Below, piece by piece: positions 59,723-63,765 of a DNA stretch of 63,765 nucleotides. Within the stretch, counting starts at the first letter, position 1. Each line of letters starts with the position of its first letter. The translations under genes and the position numbers were made by a program. Origin of the DNA: an uncultured Alphaproteobacteria bacterium (GTDB lineage Bacteria > Pseudomonadota > Alphaproteobacteria > Caulobacterales > Caulobacteraceae); the NCBI GenBank assembly GCA_903909375.1, contig CAIVVM010000056.1, forward strand, positions 1 through 63,765, given 5' to 3'. The notes below the pieces were generated by a model. That model did no database searches. It worked only from the letters and a program-made list of their open reading frames with translations, and had not been told where the DNA came from.

Positions 59723-61195
59723 ATGAACCCGGCAAACGACAAAGACCCGACCGCACCTGTCATCGTCTGGTTCCGGCGCGACCTGCGCCTCAGCGACAAT
59801 CCGGCCCTGAGCGACGCCATCAGGGCGGGCCGACCGATCGTCCCGCTCTATGTTCTGGACGAGACGGAGGGCCTGCGCGCACCCGGCGCCGCCTCCCTGT
59901 GGTGGCTCGGCATCTCCCTCGCGCGGCTGAACGCGTCACTTGAAACCATGGGCTCGCGCCTCATCCTGCGTCGGGGCGATGCGGCGACCGAACTCATGGC
60001 CGTCGTGCAGGAAACCGGCGCGGCCGAGGTCGTCTGGAACCGGCTCTATGACCCCGGCGTCACGGATCGCGACGCCGCCCTGAAGGCCACGCTGAAGGCC
60101 CGGGGTCTGGCGGCCCGAAGCTTCAATTCCGCCCTGCTGTCCGAGCCCTGGACCGTGCGCAACAAGAGCGGCGAGCCGTTCAAGGTCTTCTCCCCCTTCT
60201 GGCGCGCCGCGCAGACCAGCCTGGACCTCACCCCCCTTCACCCGACCCCTGAAGCCCTGACCGCGCCCGCTGTCTGGCCCGACAGCCAGCGCCTCGAGAC
60301 ATGGGACCTCCAGCCGACAAAGCCTGACTGGACGGGCGGGTTCAGCCTCTGGACGCCGGGCGAAGTCGGCGCGCACGCCCGCCTGGCCAGCTTCCTGGAG
60401 ACCGGCCTCGCCCGCTACACCGACGGCCGCAACATCCCCGCGGCCGAGGCTGTCTCGCGCCTGTCGCCGCACCTGCATTTCGGCGAAATCAGCCCACGCC
60501 AGATCTGGGCCGCGGTCGATACCGCCATCGACGCCCGGCCCGCGCTGGGCCGCCAGGCCGACAAGTTCAAGGCCGAACTGGGCTGGCGCGAGTTCAGCCA
60601 TTCCCTGCTGTTCCACAACCCGCAGATCGAGACCCGTAACTTCAAGCCCGCCTTCGACGCCTTCCCCTGGCGCGATGACCCGGCCGGCTTCGACGCCTGG
60701 ACAAAGGGCCAGACCGGCTATCCCATGGTCGACGCCGGCATGCGCGAGCTGTGGACCACCGGCTTCATGCACAACCGCGTCCGCATGCTGGCAGCCTCCT
60801 TCCTCGTGAAGCACCTCCTGATCGACTGGCGACAGGGCGAGGCCTGGTTCTGGGACACCCTGCTCGACGCCGACCGCGCCAACAACGCCGCCGGCTGGCA
60901 ATGGGTCGCCGGCTCCGGCGCCGACGCCGCCCCCTACTTCCGCATCTTCAGCCCCATGGGCCAGGGCGAGAAGTTCGACACCGACGGCCGCTACGTCCGC
61001 CGCTGGGTCCCGGAACTCGCCCGCCTGCCCGACGCCTCCATCCACAGCCCCTGGACGACAGACCCCCTGATCCTGCGCGCCGCCGGCGTAACCCTGGGCC
61101 AGACCTATCCGCGCCCCATCGTCGAGCATGGGTTTGCGAGGGCGCGGGCGCTGGAAGCGCTGAAGGCGACGAAGGTGGAGGGCGGCGAGGTGTGA
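59723..61195 (+). CDS. phrB: Deoxyribodipyrimidine photolyase
   Basis: The 490-residue enzyme uses FAD and light to split cyclobutane pyrimidine dimers. It has the opening VIVWFRRDLRLSDNPALSDA, HLHFGEISPRQIW, WREFSHSLLFHNP, and the FAD and dimer-binding run from TGFMHNRVRMLAASFLVKHL to DADRANNAAGWQWVAGSGAD. I chose the ATG at 59723, where the family N-terminus begins. Confidence 0.94.
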   Translation: MNPANDKDPTAPVIVWFRRDLRLSDNPALSDAIRAGRPIVPLYVLDETEGLRAPGAASLWWLGISLARLNASLETMGSRLILRRGDAATELMAVVQETGAAEVVWNRLYDPGVTDRDAALKATLKARGLAARSFNSALLSEPWTVRNKSGEPFKVFSPFWRAAQTSLDLTPLHPTPEALTAPAVWPDSQRLETWDLQPTKPDWTGGFSLWTPGEVGAHARLASFLETGLARYTDGRNIPAAEAVSRLSPHLHFGEISPRQIWAAVDTAIDARPALGRQADKFKAELGWREFSHSLLFHNPQIETRNFKPAFDAFPWRDDPAGFDAWTKGQTGYPMVDAGMRELWTTGFMHNRVRMLAASFLVKHLLIDWRQGEAWFWDTLLDADRANNAAGWQWVAGSGADAAPYFRIFSPMGQGEKFDTDGRYVRRWVPELARLPDASIHSPWTTDPLILRAAGVTLGQTYPRPIVEHGFARARALEALKATKVEGGEV

Positions 61196-61236
61196 GCAGG
61201 GAATACACGGAAAAGCGGGCCCGCACATTCTCCCCC

Positions 61237-61418
61237 TCCGGTCACCCCCGCGAACGCGGGGGCCCAGGTGTTTTTCCGGCAGCGGGACGGTTCTGCGGCC
61301 TACGTCCTCTGACCGCGAACCCACGCGAAGGGACGCGAACAGGTCGCGGTCGCCCCCTCACGCCAAACGCCCAAGGTCCGGCGCCTAAATTGGGGGTTAA
61401 GTGACCTGTCACCGCAAC
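61237..61418 (+). repeat. Intergenic repeat element, copy B (left arm of inverted pair)
   Basis: It opens with the palindrome CCCCCGCGAACGCGGGGG and ends in ATTGGGGGTTAAGTGACCTG followed by TCACCG. From 61255 on it aligns with the reverse complement of 63765-63597; the first 45 bp differ at one position. The rest of 61419-61720 contains no gene I can support. Confidence 0.85.
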
Positions 61419-61720
61419 CTGCACTGCAACCCCGCCACACCATCACCGTAACTCCGCTCCGACGCAGCTATTCCTTCATTCGGCGAGGCGTCGCGCCGTT
61501 GTAGATTGACGCAGAGCCGATACTCCCGTTCAAGTAGCGATAGGATCGGAGCGTATCGCTTGGGCTGTATTGAGGGACGGGACGGACACGCTCTGGCGCG
61601 CCAGTTCGGCGAGGAATTCAAGGAAAGTGGTCACGAGCCGGATGGGATTGCCATTCGAAGTGGCGGTAGCTGCACCCAGCCCTTCCGACCGGGCAAAGCG
61701 CCATTTACGAGGGAGGCCTG

Positions 61721-62806
61721 ATGCCCATCCGCCACGCCATCTGGAAAGTCGGCGCCCAGCCCCAGCAGCTCGGCGAAACCATCCTGCCCAGCGAACGCGC
61801 CCTGGAGGACATGATCGTCGCCGCGCCGCGGATCCTGTCCGACGAATGGATGCTAATCGGTCGGCAGGAGGATACCGGCTTTGGCGGGCGGATCGACCTG
61901 CTGGCCGTGGCGCCGGACGGCTCGCTGGTGCTGATCGAGCTCAAGCGCAACCGCACGCCGCGCGAAGTAGTGGCCCAGGCCATCGACTACGCCGTCTGGG
62001 TCGAGGGGCTGAAAGCCGAGGATATCGCCGCTGTCTATGGCCGCTTCGCTCCGGGGCGGGAACTATCAGCCGATTTCCGCGCCCGCTTCGGCCAGCCACT
62101 GGACGAAGAAGCACTCAACCAGAGCCACCAGATCATCATTGTCGCGGCCTCGCTGGACGCCAGTTCCGAGCGGATCGTCGGCTATCTCAATGACCGCGAC
62201 ATAGCCATCAACGTCCTGTGCTTCCAGGTCTTCGCTCTGGACGATCAGCAGCTCATCAGCCGGTCCTGGCTGCTGGATCCCGTCCACACTCAGGTCAGCG
62301 CCACCATCACCTCGAAGTCGGACCGCGAGCGCGAACCCTGGAACGGTGAATTTTACGCCTCGTTCGGGCAGGGCCGCGAACGGCAGTGGGCCGATGCTAT
62401 CCGCTATGGCTTCATCTGTGCCGGTGGGGGTGCCTGGTACAGCAACACGCTCAACCTGCTGAACGTTGGCGACCGTGTCTGGGTCAAGGCGCCGGGCTAC
62501 GGCTTCGTGGGCGTCGGGCGCGTCACCGGACCGGCTCAGATCATCACGGATTTCCAGGTGCTCACGCCCGAGGGCGAACGTCCGGCATTGGATGTCCTCA
62601 CCGGAGCCGCCTACCACCGCGACTTCGTCAACGACCCCGAGCGGGCCGAATACATCGTGCCCATCGAATGGCAGAAGACCGTGCCCATTGAGGAGGCCGT
62701 CAGCGAACTCGGAATGTTCGGCAACCAGAACACCGTATGCAAACCGACGACCCCGAAATGGCGGACGACGGTGGAGCGGCTCAAGGAGCGGTGGAAGGTG
62801 GAGTAG
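61721..62806 (+). CDS. PD-(D/E)XK nuclease fused to a PUA/EVE-like domain
   Basis: The 361-residue protein has an N-terminal NucS/DUF91-like nuclease domain (about 20-180). Its acidic triad is Asp59 in GRIDLLAV and E73-L-K75 in LVLIELKRNRTP, with a following RxxVAQAIDYAVW helix. The C-terminal region (about 208-335) has FICAGGGAWYS, then VGDRVWVKAPGYGFVGVGRV, the pattern of PUA-superfamily EVE-like domains that can bind modified bases. Modified-DNA restriction is an inference. The gene sits between inverted repeats. Confidence 0.72.
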   Translation: MPIRHAIWKVGAQPQQLGETILPSERALEDMIVAAPRILSDEWMLIGRQEDTGFGGRIDLLAVAPDGSLVLIELKRNRTPREVVAQAIDYAVWVEGLKAEDIAAVYGRFAPGRELSADFRARFGQPLDEEALNQSHQIIIVAASLDASSERIVGYLNDRDIAINVLCFQVFALDDQQLISRSWLLDPVHTQVSATITSKSDREREPWNGEFYASFGQGRERQWADAIRYGFICAGGGAWYSNTLNLLNVGDRVWVKAPGYGFVGVGRVTGPAQIITDFQVLTPEGERPALDVLTGAAYHRDFVNDPERAEYIVPIEWQKTVPIEEAVSELGMFGNQNTVCKPTTPKWRTTVERLKERWKVE

Positions 62807-62934
62807 GGCCGGCGCGGGCGGAAAGCTTCACCTTGGCCAGTAACAAATAGCTCCCTAGCATCGTAATTCGAATTTTGCCTTTAATTCGAACGTGTACTTA
62901 ATTTCATGAATTGTCCCGCAGCCGGAGCCAATAA

Positions 62935-63147
62935 ATGAGTTCGACTCCAATTATAGTGCTGATTTCAGGTTCGATTATGTTCTATTCACTATTCAAGATC
63001 GGGGTCGACTCTTGGTTCGAATGGAGTGCGATTTTTCTGGTTTGCGCTATGATAATTTGGTCTTTGTACGAATTGCTGCACGGATTAAGTAACCGGATTT
63101 CTACAAGAAAATCCAACAGGAAAAGCGATAGACGTACTGATTTCTAG
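62935..63147 (+). CDS. Small AT-rich two-span membrane protein
   Basis: The 70-residue protein has two hydrophobic segments (about 5-22 and 30-47) and a basic tail, RKSNRKSDRRTD. GGAG lies 8 nt before the ATG. Its base composition is far more AT-rich than the nuclease gene. No family is recognised. Confidence 0.6.
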   Translation: MSSTPIIVLISGSIMFYSLFKIGVDSWFEWSAIFLVCAMIIWSLYELLHGLSNRISTRKSNRKSDRRTDF

Positions 63148-63166
63148 CCGTTTATTGAAGATGGTG

Positions 63167-63192
63167 TAAGTGGGGACACTAAGTGGGGACAC
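63167..63192 (+). repeat. Two tandem copies of a 13-bp repeat
   Basis: TAAGTGGGGACAC occurs at 63167-63179 and again at 63180-63192. The reverse complement resembles the GTGTCCCC-type repeats that often lie near REP-associated transposase genes, but no such gene is seen here. Confidence 0.8.
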
Positions 63193-63337
63193 GTACGACT
63201 TTTGGAAAAACGGCTCATCTCGAAGTGAACCCCCGAGGCGAGCTTGCAATATTGGGGACCGTAAGTCGCGCGCCTCCCTACTGCCCCCCGAGCTTAAGGG
63301 TTGCAAATGGCATGATATTGAATACGGCTATAATACC

Positions 63338-63550
63338 ATGATATGGATGGTACTTGGATTATTGTTTTCGGGCGCGTTTTCACTTTATTCGTTGATTCAG
63401 GCTTCGAAATCAGGCCGATTGATGGCGCCTTATTCGCCAGTGTATAAGCGAGAAAAACCGTTATTATTTCTTGCTATTGTGATATTTCATTACACAATTA
63501 TTTCCACTATAGTGTTTATTCTGATCCTTCTTGAATTTGTATGGAACTGA
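63338..63550 (+). CDS. Small AT-rich two-span membrane protein
   Basis: The 70-residue protein from the ATG at 63338 has a first hydrophobic segment (IWMVLGLLFSGAFSLYSLIQ) and a second (PLLFLAIVIFHYTIISTIVF onward). The frame runs further upstream to 63170, but that part overlaps the 13-bp repeats and looks non-coding. There is no clear ribosome site, so confidence is moderate. No family is recognised. Confidence 0.5.
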   Translation: MIWMVLGLLFSGAFSLYSLIQASKSGRLMAPYSPVYKREKPLLFLAIVIFHYTIISTIVFILILLEFVWN

Positions 63551-63596
63551 AAACTCTGAAAGGCCGAAAGTCGGTCCGGGACCTGGGCTAGGTTAC

Positions 63597-63765
63597 GGTG
63601 CGACTACGGCGACACGTCACCTAACCCCAATCGAGGCGCCGGGCCTCGGATGCCTGGCGCGAGGGGGCGAGCACGACCTGTTCGCGTCCCTTTGCGTGGG
63701 TTCGCGGTCAATGGACACAGGTCGCAGAACCGTCCCGCTGCCGGAAAAACACCTGGGCCCCCGCG
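63597..63765 (-). repeat. Intergenic repeat element, copy C (right arm, cut by window edge)
   Basis: This is the inverted copy of 61255-61418. The block GACCGCGAACCCACGC and the following GGGACGCGAACAGGTCG match copy B with one difference in 36 bp. Its outer end continues beyond the window. Confidence 0.85.

Noticed and set aside
61409..61720. Small frames on both strands between repeat copy B and the nuclease
   Set aside because: They overlap each other, have no motif or ribosome site and show no sign of coding.

Overview
This is a GC-rich chromosomal window from an alphaproteobacterium, most likely a Caulobacterales member (Caulobacter/Phenylobacterium type). The evidence is an F1-ATPase zeta-inhibitor (DUF1476) gene beside the purine genes, a purC promoter with a GCTAAAAT -10 box, many TonB-dependent receptors and secreted hydrolases, a PEPxxWA-type exported protein and the purS/purQ/small-purL purine pathway. 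The genus is an inference, because no rRNA or other marker gene lies in the window. I saw no tRNA, rRNA or CRISPR array.

Layout. 1-9.3 kb: the tail of an IS30-type transposase, an exported Tyr/Gly-rich protein, an EthD-like protein, a CheY-like receiver, DctA, an exported beta-lactamase-fold serine hydrolase, a conserved exported protein, a TonB receptor and a SPOR-domain protein. 9.5-13.0 kb: an unknown conserved protein, a Gre-type elongation factor and an N-acyl-D-amino-acid deacylase. 13.0-15.1 kb: a minus-strand arsenic operon (arsI-arsR-arsC-aqpS) with a clear promoter. 15.1-24.3 kb: a gamma-carbonic-anhydrase-like protein, a hybrid histidine kinase, NhaA, a GST, a spinster-type MFS transporter, a DUF1330-like membrane protein, a haloalkane dehalogenase-like hydrolase and a C-type-lectin/RTX protein.

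24.4-32.7 kb is a defence/mobile block. It holds an orphan terminase-small-subunit-like protein, a HEPN/MNT toxin-antitoxin pair and a decayed BrnT/BrnA pair, the last two bracketed by a 33-bp direct repeat. It also holds a complete type I restriction-modification operon (hsdM-hsdS-28-codon ORF-brnT-brnA-hsdR) with an intact BrnTA module inside it.

32.9-52.2 kb carries a second spinster MFS and the purine genes (purB, purC, purS, a lipoprotein, purQ). An 8.8-kb catabolic insert (CocE-type hydrolase, APH-fold kinase, TonB receptor, CurA-like reductase, third spinster MFS) separates these from purL. A PLP aldolase/dehydratase-like gene, a TPR protein and a VapBC pair follow; the VapB gene contains nine tandem hexamers. 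52.4-61.2 kb: a Tat-exported FAD amine oxidase with its cytochrome c, a PEP-CTERM protein, an alpha/beta hydrolase, a Gfo/Idh/MocA oxidoreductase, a CDP-glycerol-transferase-like protein with an abnormal 5' end, and a photolyase.

The last 2.5 kb is the most unusual part. Two copies of a roughly 170-bp repeat in inverted orientation enclose a fusion of a PD-(D/E)XK nuclease with a PUA/EVE-like domain, and two AT-rich small membrane-protein genes. This looks like an acquired cassette and possibly a modified-DNA restriction or other defence module. Its function is inference only.
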